Made by a program: the position numbers and the translations under genes
Shown here: positions 7,930 to 16,302 of the stretch, piece by piece
How the letters are laid out: every line of letters starts with the position of its first letter
Numbering within the stretch: the stretch's first letter is position 1
Notes under the pieces: model-generated
The model's input: the letters and a program-made list of their open reading frames with translations, nothing else
Database searches by the model: none
What the model was told of the DNA's origin: nothing
Source: an uncultured Oscillospiraceae bacterium
GTDB lineage: Bacteria > Bacillota > Clostridia > Oscillospirales > Ruminococcaceae
Direction: 5' to 3'
NCBI GenBank assembly: GCA_934448295.1
Contig: CAKSEY010000027.1
Location: 1-32,541, forward strand
Length of the DNA: 32,541 nt

Positions 7930-8055
7930 ACAGGTTTTACTACCCTGTAAAATAACACTAGAGTTCAAATAAAAATTTTTTCAAATCATCCGGTAACTCC
8001 GGAAGTACAGTGTGTACATAATTAGCCCTTCTTTATTTTAGAAGGGTCTTTTTGT
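7930..8055 (+). ncRNA. tracrRNA
   Basis: The tracrRNA pairs with the crRNA repeat, allows RNase III processing and binds Cas9. The anti-repeat at 7934-7970 equals the complement of the repeat at 26 of its first 27 bases. It then has GAGT opposite the repeat GAG (the bulge typical of type II-A duplexes), then TCAAAT. Downstream come a TCCGG-TAACT-CCGGA hairpin (7989-8003, nexus position), a small GTAC-AGTGT-GTAC hairpin (8005-8017) and a terminator stem CCCTTCT/AGAAGGG (8026-8046) followed by a T-run. It is transcribed opposite to cas9 from its own promoter. Total length is about 125 nt. Confidence 0.93.
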
Positions 8056-8058
8056 TTT
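8026..8058 (+). terminator. tracrRNA terminator hairpin
   Basis: A 7-bp stem CCCTTCT/AGAAGGG with a 7-nt AT-rich loop is followed by TCTTTTTGTTTT. In type II tracrRNAs the final hairpin serves both as terminator and as part of the Cas9-bound scaffold. Confidence 0.88.
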
Positions 8059-8079
8059 CCGGAAAGCCGGAATTGGACA

Positions 8080-8125
8080 AAAGAAAAGCGCCGCGCAAAT
8101 CTCTGGTGGGATCTGCGCGGCGCTT
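8080..8125 (-). terminator. Terminator of the metallo-hydrolase gene
   Basis: A 12-bp perfect stem (AAGCGCCGCGCA, 8086-8097, with its complement at 8114-8125) lies just downstream of the stop codon at 8142. On the minus strand it is followed by TTTTCTTTT. It separates this gene from the convergent tracrRNA. Confidence 0.9.
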
Positions 8126-8141
8126 CTTGATACAGCTGGTC

Positions 8142-9185
8142 TCAGAATTCGATCATGTTATCGGAAACCGGGAATACCGCCGAATGAAACGGTATCACCA
8201 CACCGAATTTATTCTGCCTTGAAAGCTCTGTGAATTCAGCGAGATTCTGGTGCACCGGGTATCTCAGCAGCTTCATTTTTCCGGAAGAAACCAGCCTTTC
8301 GCTCACTGAGCCGGGCTCTACGGTGCCGGTCATTACCGCCGCGCCGTTTCCCGCAAGGAGGCTCTCCGTTATGTTCTGGGAATAGCTGCTGCGGAGCTGA
8401 GGGTCGCTCAGGAATAGTATGTTGCAGGCGGTTCCCGGTGTGTACAGCTTGGCGTACAGCGTCCTGTTCCTGAACCAGCGGCGCTCTGAAATCTCGCCCA
8501 TCTGGCTCATGAAATGCTCGTCGCCGCAGCAGGTGAGCTCCGGGAATTTCTCGTTGAACAGGCGCAGAAGCTCCACGCCCCTGCCGTATTTCGGCACTGG
8601 AAATATTATGGTTTTGCGCTGTTCTTTCAACTCGGAAACGGCGGAAACAATTTCATCGCAGCACTGGGAATAGCTGCGTACATCGCTGCCGTAAGCGCAG
8701 TCAATGACGGCGACGTCCGCGCTCCTGCCGCGTATCGGGTCGCAGTGGTACATCAGCGAATTCTCGGTGTAGTCCCCGGAAAACAGCAGCTTCTTTCCGT
8801 CAACGTGGAATTCATACCAGACTGCCCCCTGGCAGTGACCGCTCCTGCCGTGCTCGAATTTAATGCCGCCGATTTCGCCGTGCAGCTTCTTCAGCGCAAT
8901 GGAGTACTTCGGCTTGAACGGAAGCTGCTCCAGCGTTGGCGCCGCCGCTACTATCACGCCGGAAAATCCGCACTCGTAAAGCCACGGCAGCGCCCCGGTG
9001 TGATCAGCGTGGGAATGCGTCAGGAACACGTATTCCAGCCGCTTTATCTCGTTTTCCGTGAGGTTCGGAAACGGATTTTCGGCTCCCGCCTTGATCCCGC
9101 AGTCAACAAGGAACGGCGCCGTAAAATCCACGAAGAAGCAATTCCTGCCGTGCTCGCCGCAGCCGCCCGCTATTTTAAGTTTCAT
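8142..9185 (-). CDS. Metallo-beta-lactamase fold protein, beta-CASP-like
   Basis: The 347-residue protein has the metal-binding motif HSHADH (57-62), a downstream H117 in GRSGHCQG and D138 in FSGDYT. That order of motifs and the late IPFHS histidine near the C-terminus resemble the RNA-processing branch (Ysh1/CPSF73-like, beta-CASP) of the superfamily rather than antibiotic hydrolases. Such enzymes act as exo- or endonucleases on RNA, but the substrate here is unknown. No signal peptide is seen, so it is probably cytoplasmic. The ATG is preceded by GGGAG at good spacing. It has its own terminator. Its neighbour on one side is the CRISPR locus and on the other pepV, which ends in a separate terminator, so it is a single-gene unit. 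It could instead be a general metallo-hydrolase of unknown role. Confidence 0.75.
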   Translation of the reverse strand: MKLKIAGGCGEHGRNCFFVDFTAPFLVDCGIKAGAENPFPNLTENEIKRLEYVFLTHSHADHTGALPWLYECGFSGVIVAAAPTLEQLPFKPKYSIALKKLHGEIGGIKFEHGRSGHCQGAVWYEFHVDGKKLLFSGDYTENSLMYHCDPIRGRSADVAVIDCAYGSDVRSYSQCCDEIVSAVSELKEQRKTIIFPVPKYGRGVELLRLFNEKFPELTCCGDEHFMSQMGEISERRWFRNRTLYAKLYTPGTACNILFLSDPQLRSSYSQNITESLLAGNGAAVMTGTVEPGSVSERLVSSGKMKLLRYPVHQNLAEFTELSRQNKFGVVIPFHSAVFPVSDNMIEF

Positions 9186-9284
9186 ATTATTTCTCCCTTA
9201 TCTCATAATGTATCGGATGATGTTCTGTCCGGCTGGAACTCGCGCGCATGACGTGTTTCCATAATGCCTGATTTCCATCATATG

Positions 9285-9313
9285 ATTATACACTATTTAG
9301 GTTAAATCCAAAA
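9285..9313 (-). promoter_or_regulatory. Possible promoter of the metallo-hydrolase gene
   Basis: A perfect TATAAT (9290-9285 on the minus strand) lies 100 bp upstream of the ATG. The -35 region 17 nt further upstream is poor (TTTTGG). The placement is reasonable because the upstream gene ends in a terminator at 9362-9390. Confidence 0.4.
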
Positions 9314-9349
9314 CCTCACAAAGGTAAAATCTAAGTTAAGCGCTTAATT

Positions 9350-9390
9350 CCAACAGAAAAACAACACTGCATAATTACTGTGCAGTGTTG
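9350..9390 (-). terminator. Terminator after pepV, end of the long operon
   Basis: A 10-bp perfect stem CAACACTGCA/TGCAGTGTTG (9362-9371, 9381-9390) is followed on the minus strand by TTTTTCTGTT. It lies 34 bp after the pepV stop. Confidence 0.9.
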
Positions 9391-9423
9391 CCTGAATAAT
9401 TCACTTGCCGGGATATTTCTCCC

Positions 9424-10812
9424 CTAACCGCAGATATCTGCAATGGCGCAGGCGAAAAGCACGGCGTCTCTCAGCAGCTCGTCCTCGGTGATGAACTCGT
9501 CGTTTCCGTGCATATGGTAGTCGGTGTCCCCGCGCTCCACTCCGAACGCGACCCCGCCCTCGACCGTGTGGACGTAGGTTCCGCCGCCTATCGCTATGCA
9601 GCGCCCCGGCTCGCCCTCGACCTCGGAGTACACCCGCAGCAGCTTCTGGACAAACTCGCTGTCCTCAGGCACGCAGTGAGGTTCCTCCTCCATGTTCTTT
9701 CCATAGCGGACGCCCGCGTTTCCGAGAGCGGCGGAGAGCCGTCCCACAACATCGCTGAGCTGAGCGCTGACCGGATAGCGGATATCTATGCAGCCGCTGA
9801 TTTTTCCGTCCTTCATTGCGAATTTGCTGAAAGTCAGAGTCAGCGCCCCGGATTTTTCGTCCTCGATTTTCAGCCCCGCAGAGCGCCCGTCAGTCTCGCC
9901 GCACGGGAACATTTTCTCCAGACCACGGAATATTTCCCGCTGATCCCCATCGGCAAGGGGAAGCCTGTTGAGCGCTGAAATCAGCGCAGTCACCGCATTT
10001 ATGCCCGCCTGCGGTGTGGAAGCGTGCGCAGATCTTCCTGAACAGTGTATCGTTATCGTGCCGTCAGGATTGCGGTCTGTGGTAATCAGCGCGCCCGTGG
10101 AATTCGACAGTATCACCGCGCGTATCTCCTCGTATGCGACGCCGCTCACGACTGCCTCAGCCTTATCCGGGACTGCGTTCGGAATGTTTCCGCCGGTGAA
10201 GCTCACCACGGAGCCGGGGACGTATTCTCCGCAGATATCCGCGCGTATCATTCCCTTTTCGATGTTTATGACCGGGAAGCTTCCGTCCGGGGTGAACACC
10301 ATCGGCGGGAGCTTATTTCTGCGGCGGTAGATCTCAAGATCCTCGGAACCGTTTTCCTCGTCCGTACCGAAAAGCAGCCTTACTCCCTTTTTCAGCGGGA
10401 GCCCCAGCTCCTTAACGCACCAGAGCGCGCACAGCGCGGCGGCGCAGGGACCCTTGTCGTCTATAACTCCCCTGCCGAACAGCTTTCCCTCGCGGCGGGT
10501 CAGCTGAAACGGAGGATAGCTCCAATTGCGCGGCTCCGCCGGAACAACGTCCAGGTGGCAGAGTATGCCCAGCCCGATTTTTCCGGCGGGGTCATAATCA
10601 GCGGTTCCCATAACGTCGTCGTGGCAGCCGGTGACGAATCCGTATCTGCGGCATATCTCCAGCATTTTGTCGAGAGCCCTGCGCGGCTCCGCGCCAAACG
10701 GCGCCCCCGGCTCCGGAGCGCCCTTGACGCTGGGGATCTCCACAAGCTGCTTTATTATCTCCATCATATCCTCCCGGTGCGAATAGATGAAATCTGTTAT
10801 CTGCTGCTTCAT
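9424..10812 (-). CDS. pepV: Dipeptidase of the M20 family, PepV type
   Basis: A 462-residue zinc dipeptidase that hydrolyses dipeptides in the cytoplasm; PepV/PepD-type enzymes are about 460-470 residues. The metal ligands of the family are visible: H86 and D88 in CHLDVVP, D119 in GRGVIDDKGP, the general-base pair E152/E153 in TDEENGS, D176 in TPDGSF and a late histidine in YHMHGNDEF. The ATG follows a GGAAG ribosome site. It sits 58 bp after the membrane-protein gene at 10871, with no promoter evident, so it is probably the last gene of the operon. The terminator at 9362-9390 follows. Specificity (beta-alanyl dipeptides or broad) cannot be told from sequence. Confidence 0.9.
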   Translation of the reverse strand: MKQQITDFIYSHREDMMEIIKQLVEIPSVKGAPEPGAPFGAEPRRALDKMLEICRRYGFVTGCHDDVMGTADYDPAGKIGLGILCHLDVVPAEPRNWSYPPFQLTRREGKLFGRGVIDDKGPCAAALCALWCVKELGLPLKKGVRLLFGTDEENGSEDLEIYRRRNKLPPMVFTPDGSFPVINIEKGMIRADICGEYVPGSVVSFTGGNIPNAVPDKAEAVVSGVAYEEIRAVILSNSTGALITTDRNPDGTITIHCSGRSAHASTPQAGINAVTALISALNRLPLADGDQREIFRGLEKMFPCGETDGRSAGLKIEDEKSGALTLTFSKFAMKDGKISGCIDIRYPVSAQLSDVVGRLSAALGNAGVRYGKNMEEEPHCVPEDSEFVQKLLRVYSEVEGEPGRCIAIGGGTYVHTVEGGVAFGVERGDTDYHMHGNDEFITEDELLRDAVLFACAIADICG

Positions 10813-10870
10813 TTTATGCTTCCTTTCAGTTTTCCTGTGAACTTATTCTTGCCGTAAGACTTCCGATTAT

Positions 10871-11446
10871 TCAGCCGCTTCTGACCCTGTTCCTGCGCTC
10901 GGCCATTCGCAGGAGCCTCGGGCGGTTGTACCTCTGAATTATCACGAACAGCAGGTCGAACAGCGCCGCCGCCACGGACGTCAGCACGAACACCACGATG
11001 GTATCGCGAAGCGCCGGAATTATTATGCTGAGCGGTATCGGCACAAAGCTGACCACCACATTCACCTCATGCACCAGCTCGGCGCAGCACATATTTGCGG
11101 CTACCTGCTCCGGGGTGTTCTCTTTAAGCGAGAATTTCTCCGGAACGTAGGTCGGCAGCCGCAGCTTCCATTTGTGCACTTTCAGCTTGCGGTACAGCCC
11201 GGCTTCAAAGCGGCTCTGCCTGAACCACGCTGATTTGTAGTCTACGCCGCCCGCCGTGAGCCTGTTCAGAATTCCACCGACCGCCAGCCGCATCGCCAGA
11301 TGATACAGAAACGTTGCGAAGGTGATAAACAGCGTCAGAAAAACTCCATTCCCGATGGTGAGCCAGCAGACGAGAGATATCACAGTCAGTGCAAGGAACA
11401 GCAGCGTGCTGTTCTCCATGACCTGCTTGAATACGGACTTTTTCAT
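10871..11446 (-). CDS. Small integral membrane protein, weakly CrtO-acyltransferase-like
   Basis: The 191-residue protein has two hydrophobic helices near the N-terminus (about 13-33 and 35-55). A polar, tryptophan- and lysine-rich middle follows (LYRKLKVHKWKLRLPT, about 84-99), then two further helices (about 125-165). The middle motif and the later CCAELVHEVN segment resemble the glycosyl-diaponeurosporenoate acyltransferase (CrtO) family. The match is by memory and weak, so no function is assigned. The ATG follows GGAGGACAACGC. It lies 13 bp after the preceding gene, in the operon running from asp23 to pepV. Confidence 0.6.
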   Translation of the reverse strand: MKKSVFKQVMENSTLLFLALTVISLVCWLTIGNGVFLTLFITFATFLYHLAMRLAVGGILNRLTAGGVDYKSAWFRQSRFEAGLYRKLKVHKWKLRLPTYVPEKFSLKENTPEQVAANMCCAELVHEVNVVVSFVPIPLSIIIPALRDTIVVFVLTSVAAALFDLLFVIIQRYNRPRLLRMAERRNRVRSG

Positions 11447-11459
11447 GCGTTGTCCTCCG

Positions 11460-11888
11460 TCAGCCGCCGGGACGAACGCTGTCGCTCACCCCGGTCACAT
11501 TTCCCTGTTCGTCATACGCGATAAAGTAGAAGTGCTCCAGATGGTCGGGCATTACCGGGCCATCGTCCTTGTAGATGAAGTAGCCTATCCTGCCGGGCTT
11601 TCCCTCGGTGTATGCGCCGATATCCGGTTCGCCGAAGCGGTCAATGGCGTCGGATACAGTGCCGCTCTTCACGAGCCAGTCATTGAAGCGGTAGTAGGTC
11701 TTATGCGAGGAAGTAAACAGCAGCACCGCCGCCGCGAATATCACCGCTATAATCAGCAGCGCCAGGCGTTTTCCGACAGATTTCTGCTTTACGGCTGCGT
11801 TCATCGTGCTTACGGCAGAAACCGCCAGGAATACCAGCGCCAGCAGTATCGCCACCGCGTAAATCAGCAGCATATACCAGCCGTTCAT
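11460..11888 (-). CDS. Membrane-anchored protein with a small C-terminal domain, function unknown
   Basis: The 142-residue protein has two transmembrane helices (about 5-27 and 41-59). An extracytoplasmic domain of about 80 residues follows. Its FGEPD near the start and DEQGNVTGV near the end resemble the SmpA/OmlA-like fold (a short alpha-beta domain found in many exported proteins). That is a resemblance only. The ATG overlaps the recN stop as ATGA and is preceded by GGCGGAAG inside recN, so it is translationally coupled to recN. There is no functional link to DNA repair that can be seen. Confidence 0.65.
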   Translation of the reverse strand: MNGWYMLLIYAVAILLALVFLAVSAVSTMNAAVKQKSVGKRLALLIIAVIFAAAVLLFTSSHKTYYRFNDWLVKSGTVSDAIDRFGEPDIGAYTEGKPGRIGYFIYKDDGPVMPDHLEHFYFIAYDEQGNVTGVSDSVRPGG

Positions 11889-13549
11889 TCTTCCGCCTTT
11901 CTGTTCAGCATTTCCTCGGCGGCTTTCAGTCCGCTTTCAGTGAGTCCGCCGTCCATTATGCGGGCAAGCTCCTGTTTTCTGCCCTCATGGTCGAGCGGGA
12001 ATATCCGCGTGTAGGTGCGGGAGTTCTCCGTCTGCTTTTCTATGAGCATATGCGTCTGCGCCAGCGCCGCTATCTGCGCCAGGTGAGTTATGCACAGCAC
12101 CTGACGTTTCTCCGCAGTCTGCGCCAGCTTTATGCCGACCTTTGCGGCTGTTCTTCCGCTTATTCCCGCGTCCACCTCGTCGAATATCATGGTGGGAATG
12201 TCGTCGCCCTCCGCCATGACGCTCTTTATAGCAAGCATCACCCGGGAAAGCTCGCCGCCGCTGGCGGTCTTGTTGAGCGGCTTCATTTCCTCGCCGGCGT
12301 TCGCGGAAATAAGTATCTCCACCTCGTCCATGCCGTTTATGGTTATCTTTTCCGGGCGGACGTCAAATTTCAGCGTGACGTTCGGCATATTCAGGAATCT
12401 CAGCACCTCGCAGATATCCGCCGAGAGCTTCTCGGAAGCCGTTTTCCGCTTTTCGCTTATTTCCTCCGCCATGCCCTTGACTTTCCCGGCAAGCTCGTGG
12501 CGCTCCTGCGAAAGCTTTTCGATATCCCCGTCAAGCCCCGTGAGCTGCGCCATTTCCCGGCGGCATTCCTCCAGGTAGTCGACAAGCTGGTCTGCGTCCA
12601 TGTTGTATTTGCGGCAGGCGTGCTTCATCGCAGAGACCCTGTCCGCGATATCCGCCTCCCGCTCCTCGCTGTCGTCTGAGCTGAAAGCCATTGAAGCCGC
12701 CTCGCTGCTGATGTCCTCCAGCTCCGGGAGAATTTCCTCCAGCCGCTTGTAGAGCGCGTCCGCCTCCGGGAGCACCGCCCCCGCCTGCGCGAATGAGTTC
12801 ATCGACTGCCGCACAAGGTCTATCGCCCCGGGATTTTCCTCGCCGTTGAGCATATTGTTCGCGGTGAGCAGCGCCCCCTGTATCTGCGCGGTGCTGCGTA
12901 TCCGGTGGAGCTCTTCCTCAAGGCGGTCGCCCTCGCCGTAGTCAAGCCCCAGCTCCTCCAGCTCCTCGCATATCGCGGAGAGCTGCGCCATGCGCATTTC
13001 GCGGGTGTTGTTCTCCTCGCGCATTTCTTTCAGGCGGCGGGAAAGCTTCGAAAACCTGCGGAATTCCGTGCGGTATTCCTCCAGCTCCGGCTCTATCCCC
13101 GCGTAGCTGTCAAGGATCTGCCGCTGATTGTCGGTGTTCATCAGTATACGGTTTTCGTGCTGCCCGTGGATATCCACCAGCAGCTCGCCGACCTCGCGCA
13201 GCATTGCCGCAGTAGCCGCCCTGCCGTTTATCCGGGCGCTGCTCCTGCCGTCGGAGGTTATCTCGCGCATGAGCACCAGCTCGCCGTCCTCCGCAGAGAA
13301 TCCGAGCTCCGCCAGCTTGCCGCGCACGCGCTCCGAAATATCGTCAAACAGCGCGGAAATGACCGCCTTGGGCGCGCCGCTCCTGACGATATCCTTGGTT
13401 GTCCTGCCGCCGAGCACCGCGTTGATCCCGCCGATTATTACGCTTTTTCCGGCGCCGGTCTCGCCGGTGAAAACATTGAAGCTGCTGCCGAATTCAACAG
13501 ACGCCTTTTCGATAACAGCCAGATTCTCAATAGAAAGCTCCCGTAACAA
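11885..13549 (-). CDS. recN: DNA repair protein RecN
   Basis: RecN is an SMC-like ATPase that acts early in double-strand break repair. The 554-residue product is the usual length. It has Walker A GETGAGKS (29-36), a coiled-coil centre with many Glu/Arg heptads, and the C-terminal signature and Walker B (SGGELSR and IFDEVDAGISG). The start is a TTG at 13549: the ribosome site AAGGAG ends 8 nt before it. The nearby ATG at 13555 is in another frame and leads to a stop after nine codons. The gene follows argR by 12 bp, the standard Firmicutes order. Confidence 0.97.
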   Translation of the reverse strand: MLRELSIENLAVIEKASVEFGSSFNVFTGETGAGKSVIIGGINAVLGGRTTKDIVRSGAPKAVISALFDDISERVRGKLAELGFSAEDGELVLMREITSDGRSSARINGRAATAAMLREVGELLVDIHGQHENRILMNTDNQRQILDSYAGIEPELEEYRTEFRRFSKLSRRLKEMREENNTREMRMAQLSAICEELEELGLDYGEGDRLEEELHRIRSTAQIQGALLTANNMLNGEENPGAIDLVRQSMNSFAQAGAVLPEADALYKRLEEILPELEDISSEAASMAFSSDDSEEREADIADRVSAMKHACRKYNMDADQLVDYLEECRREMAQLTGLDGDIEKLSQERHELAGKVKGMAEEISEKRKTASEKLSADICEVLRFLNMPNVTLKFDVRPEKITINGMDEVEILISANAGEEMKPLNKTASGGELSRVMLAIKSVMAEGDDIPTMIFDEVDAGISGRTAAKVGIKLAQTAEKRQVLCITHLAQIAALAQTHMLIEKQTENSRTYTRIFPLDHEGRKQELARIMDGGLTESGLKAAEEMLNRKAEE

Positions 13550-13561
13550 GCGACATTCTCC

Positions 13562-14008
13562 TTATCTCGTCATCATCTTTCTGAGCAGCTCTATAAGCTG
13601 CACAGCGTGGTTTTCCGTGCGGGTCAGCACGAAGATGGTATCGTCTCCGGCTATGGTGCCGACCACGAAACCAAGCTCCTCCTCGTCCAGCACGACGCAG
13701 GCGGCGTTCGCAAGCCCCGGGCGGCACTTTATCACCACCGTGTTCATTGCGTAGTCCAGCGACAGCACGGCCTGCGCGAATACGCTGCTGTATTCCGGCG
13801 GATTTTCGAATTCCGGGGAGTAGTAGCAGTTCACGCCGTCCTCCGACATACCCTTGCGAATTTTAAGTTCCCGCATATCCCGGGAAACCGTTGCCTGAGT
13901 GGTCTGGCAGCCCGCTTCCACCAGCAGCTCGCCGAGCTGCTCCTGGGTCTCTACCTCCTGGGAGGAGATTATTTTGAGTATCAGCCGATGCCGCTGTTTC
14001 TTGTCCAT
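13562..14008 (-). CDS. argR: Arginine repressor ArgR/AhrC
   Basis: ArgR is a hexameric transcription factor. With bound arginine it represses arginine synthesis genes and often activates catabolic ones. The 148-residue protein has an N-terminal winged helix (QATVSRDMRELKIRK, recognition helix near residues 38-52) and the C-terminal oligomerisation and arginine-binding domain with GTIAGDDTIFVL. Length is typical. The ATG is preceded by GAGAGG. It sits between the AlkZ-like gene (10 bp) and recN (12 bp), as in many Clostridia. No ARG-box was searched for in the window. Confidence 0.96.
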   Translation of the reverse strand: MDKKQRHRLILKIISSQEVETQEQLGELLVEAGCQTTQATVSRDMRELKIRKGMSEDGVNCYYSPEFENPPEYSSVFAQAVLSLDYAMNTVVIKCRPGLANAACVVLDEEELGFVVGTIAGDDTIFVLTRTENHAVQLIELLRKMMTR

Positions 14009-14018
14009 GACGCACCTC

Positions 14019-14702
14019 TCAACCGCAGATGAACTTCTTTATCTTCCGCTCCTGCGCCGCCGGGTTAAGCTCCAGTACCCGCGCGCGTATCTTCTCGGCA
14101 GCCTCGTCCGGCGGGATATCCGTGAAGCCGTCCGTGTGCCAGAATTCCTCCGGCGTGCAGAACACCGTGCTGCTCCAGCCGTAAGGCTCCCCGAAAGCGT
14201 TGCGCTTCTGCTGCCTGCCGCAGATGGTCAGGAACATTCCCATCTGGAGATCCGTCATCGCCTTTTCGATATGCGCCGATGTCTCCCCGGAGAGCCCCGC
14301 CAGCCGCTTTATCTCGTGCATGGGGACACGTCCGTTTTCGCTGACTGCGGTGTAGATCCTGCGGGAAAGCTCAGAGATCCTGCCGGCTTCCCACATCTCC
14401 TCAAAGGTCATTCCCTCGCGGCGCACCGCCAGAAAATACGGGTACCACTCCTCTGTGATATAGCCGCTCCCACGGAAAAACAGCTTTGCGTAGGCTATGT
14501 CGCAGCGCTCCTCTAAGACGCGCATACGCCACTCCCACGGGTCGGTTTCCGGCTCGCCCGTATGCCAGCGCACCGGAGTCCCGGCGGGCTGCTCCGTCCA
14601 GTCGAACGGAACCACCGCGTATATTCCCTTGTCGCTGCCCCCGCCGAGGGAAAAACCCGCCCGGAGCAGCTCCTCGCAGAAATCGTTGTAATTCTGTACC
14701 AT
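14019..14702 (-). CDS. AlkZ-related winged-helix protein
   Basis: The protein is about 227 residues, with the sequence DPWEWRMRVLEE, then IAYAKLFF and ITEEWYPYFLAVRR. I recall these as typical of Clostridia proteins annotated as AlkZ-related; AlkZ proteins are DNA glycosylases with tandem winged helices. The protein here is much shorter than AlkZ, so glycosylase activity is not established. Residues about 105-165 (LSRRIYTAVSENGRVPMHEI) look like a winged-helix DNA-binding segment. I chose the second ATG (14702): GAGGTGG lies 4 nt before it, while the first ATG (14714, overlapping the nadK stop) has no ribosome site. It is in the operon between nadK and argR. Confidence 0.6.
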   Translation of the reverse strand: MVQNYNDFCEELLRAGFSLGGGSDKGIYAVVPFDWTEQPAGTPVRWHTGEPETDPWEWRMRVLEERCDIAYAKLFFRGSGYITEEWYPYFLAVRREGMTFEEMWEAGRISELSRRIYTAVSENGRVPMHEIKRLAGLSGETSAHIEKAMTDLQMGMFLTICGRQQKRNAFGEPYGWSSTVFCTPEEFWHTDGFTDIPPDEAAEKIRARVLELNPAAQERKIKKFICG

Positions 14703-14713
14703 ATTCCACCTCA

Positions 14714-15574
14714 TTACCGCAGCGGCTGCATAAGCTTGCGGTTCACCGAGCCGAAGAAGCCCTCGCCGATCTCGATAAGCTGTAGATCAGGACCGCCCAT
14801 GCGCAGCGTGAGCACGTCGCCCTCGTCGAAGGGATAGCCGCTGTCGCCGTCAAAGCTGACCGTCACGCGGCTGTTCTGGTAGGACTTCACCCGCAGCGTG
14901 ACCTCCTTTTCCGCCGAAAATATCATCGGGCGGGAAAACAGCGAGTGCGGGCAGAGCGCGGTGTACTCAATGCAGTGCAGCGCCGGGTCGATTATCGGGC
15001 CTCCCGCCGAAAGGGAGTACGCCGTGGAACCGGTGGGCGTGCTGAAGATCGCGCCGTCCGCCCGCAGCCTTGAGACCTCGGTTTCGCCGCAGTAAACGCA
15101 GAATTCCGGCAGCTTTGACTTGCTGTCCCGGGAGACCACCACGTCGTTCAGGGTGTTCTGCTTCATGGAACCGCCGTTTGCGTAGGTTATGGAAGCCTCC
15201 ATTATCATGCGGCGGCTGACCCGGAATTGGCTGTGCAGGATATCCGGAATACGCTTTATCTCGGACGGCTCCAGGTTCGCCATGAAGCCGAGCCGCCCGG
15301 TGTTCACGCCGAGAAGCGGTATACCCCACTGCGCCGCCAGCTTTCCGTGGGAGATTATTGAGCCGTCGCCGCCTACCGTTATCATGCAGACGCTGCCCTC
15401 GCCGCTCTCCGCCGAAGCCGCCCCGTGGAGCCCTCCGTTCTTTCCGTCGTCGTATTTCAGCGAATACGGTGTGAATCCCGCCGAGCGAAGCTCCGTGCAG
15501 ATCTCCTCCGCTATGCTGACGGATTTCACGTCACGGCGGTTATATGATATCATTACCTTGTTTTCAGCAGTCAT
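14714..15574 (-). CDS. nadK: NAD kinase
   Basis: The enzyme phosphorylates NAD to NADP in the cytoplasm, using ATP or polyphosphate. The 286-residue protein carries the conserved GGDG (68-71) and the NAD-binding TPTGSTAYSLSAGGP loop. The C-terminal beta domain includes SFDGDSGYPF. Length fits the bacterial family. The ATG follows a clear GGAGG with 6-nt spacing. It is placed 14 bp after tlyA, the common Firmicutes neighbourhood. NADP made here would supply the reductive steps of the isoprenoid pathway, whose dxs lies two genes upstream. Confidence 0.96.
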   Translation of the reverse strand: MTAENKVMISYNRRDVKSVSIAEEICTELRSAGFTPYSLKYDDGKNGGLHGAASAESGEGSVCMITVGGDGSIISHGKLAAQWGIPLLGVNTGRLGFMANLEPSEIKRIPDILHSQFRVSRRMIMEASITYANGGSMKQNTLNDVVVSRDSKSKLPEFCVYCGETEVSRLRADGAIFSTPTGSTAYSLSAGGPIIDPALHCIEYTALCPHSLFSRPMIFSAEKEVTLRVKSYQNSRVTVSFDGDSGYPFDEGDVLTLRMGGPDLQLIEIGEGFFGSVNRKLMQPLR

Positions 15575-15588
15575 AATTACCTCCGCGC

Positions 15589-16302
15589 TCAGCGCTTTTT
15601 AAGGCACAGCAGGTATTCAACGTTTCCATCGCCGCCGGTTATCGGGGAAGGCGCGGTGCCGATGACCTCAAACCCGCATTCCTCTGCGAATCCCGCTATA
15701 TCGCGGCATATTTTCAGCCGCACCCTTTCGTCCCGGACGATACCGTTTTTGCTGAGATTCTGCTTACCCGCCTCAAACTGCGGCTTTATCAGGGCGACCG
15801 CAGTTCCGCCGGATTTCAGTAACCGGAAGATATGCGGGATTATCAGCCGCAGCGAGATAAAGGACACGTCCGTGCCTATAAGATCCACCTGCGGAAGCTC
15901 GGCGGTGCGGATATCCGTCTGCTCCATCGAAACCACCCTCGGGTCGTCCCGCAGGCTCTGGACAAGCTGGTCTCTGCCGACGTCCACGGCGTAGACCTTT
16001 GCCGCACCGTGCTGGAGCATACAGTCCGTGAAGCCGCCGGTGGACGAGCCGATGTCTATGCACTCCGCGCCGGAAAGCTCCAGCCCGAAGCCGGCTATCG
16101 CGCCCTCCAGCTTAAGCCCGCCCCTGCCGACATAGCGGAGCTGCTCGCCGATAATCTCAACATTATCAGCGTCTGCGGCCTCCTGCGAGGGCTTCTGACA
16201 GACCTTTCCGTTTAGCTGGACTCCGCCGCTTTTTATGAGCGCCTGCGCCGCCGTGCGGCTTTTGCAGAGCTGTTTTTCCGTGAGATAAAGGTCAAGTCGC
16301 AT
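15589..16302 (-). CDS. tlyA: TlyA-family rRNA 2'-O-methyltransferase
   Basis: The 237-residue protein has an N-terminal S4 RNA-binding domain (MRLDLYLTEKQLCKSRTAAQ, about 1-60). An FtsJ-like SAM-dependent methyltransferase domain follows, with the SAM loop IDIGSSTGGFTDC (83-94), VDVGR (107-111) and a catalytic-type lysine in ALIKPQFEAG. TlyA of Mycobacterium methylates ribose positions in 16S and 23S rRNA; the Firmicutes members are often called haemolysin A without proof of lytic activity. The ATG overlaps the end of dxs by 11 nt. Length is normal. Confidence 0.93.
   Translation of the reverse strand: MRLDLYLTEKQLCKSRTAAQALIKSGGVQLNGKVCQKPSQEAADADNVEIIGEQLRYVGRGGLKLEGAIAGFGLELSGAECIDIGSSTGGFTDCMLQHGAAKVYAVDVGRDQLVQSLRDDPRVVSMEQTDIRTAELPQVDLIGTDVSFISLRLIIPHIFRLLKSGGTAVALIKPQFEAGKQNLSKNGIVRDERVRLKICRDIAGFAEECGFEVIGTAPSPITGGDGNVEYLLCLKKR

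Noticed and set aside
8514..9251. Long plus-strand ORFs opposite the metallo-hydrolase, recN, dxs and others
   Set aside because: They are shadows on the other strand of GC-rich genes, with no ribosome sites and no recognisable motifs.
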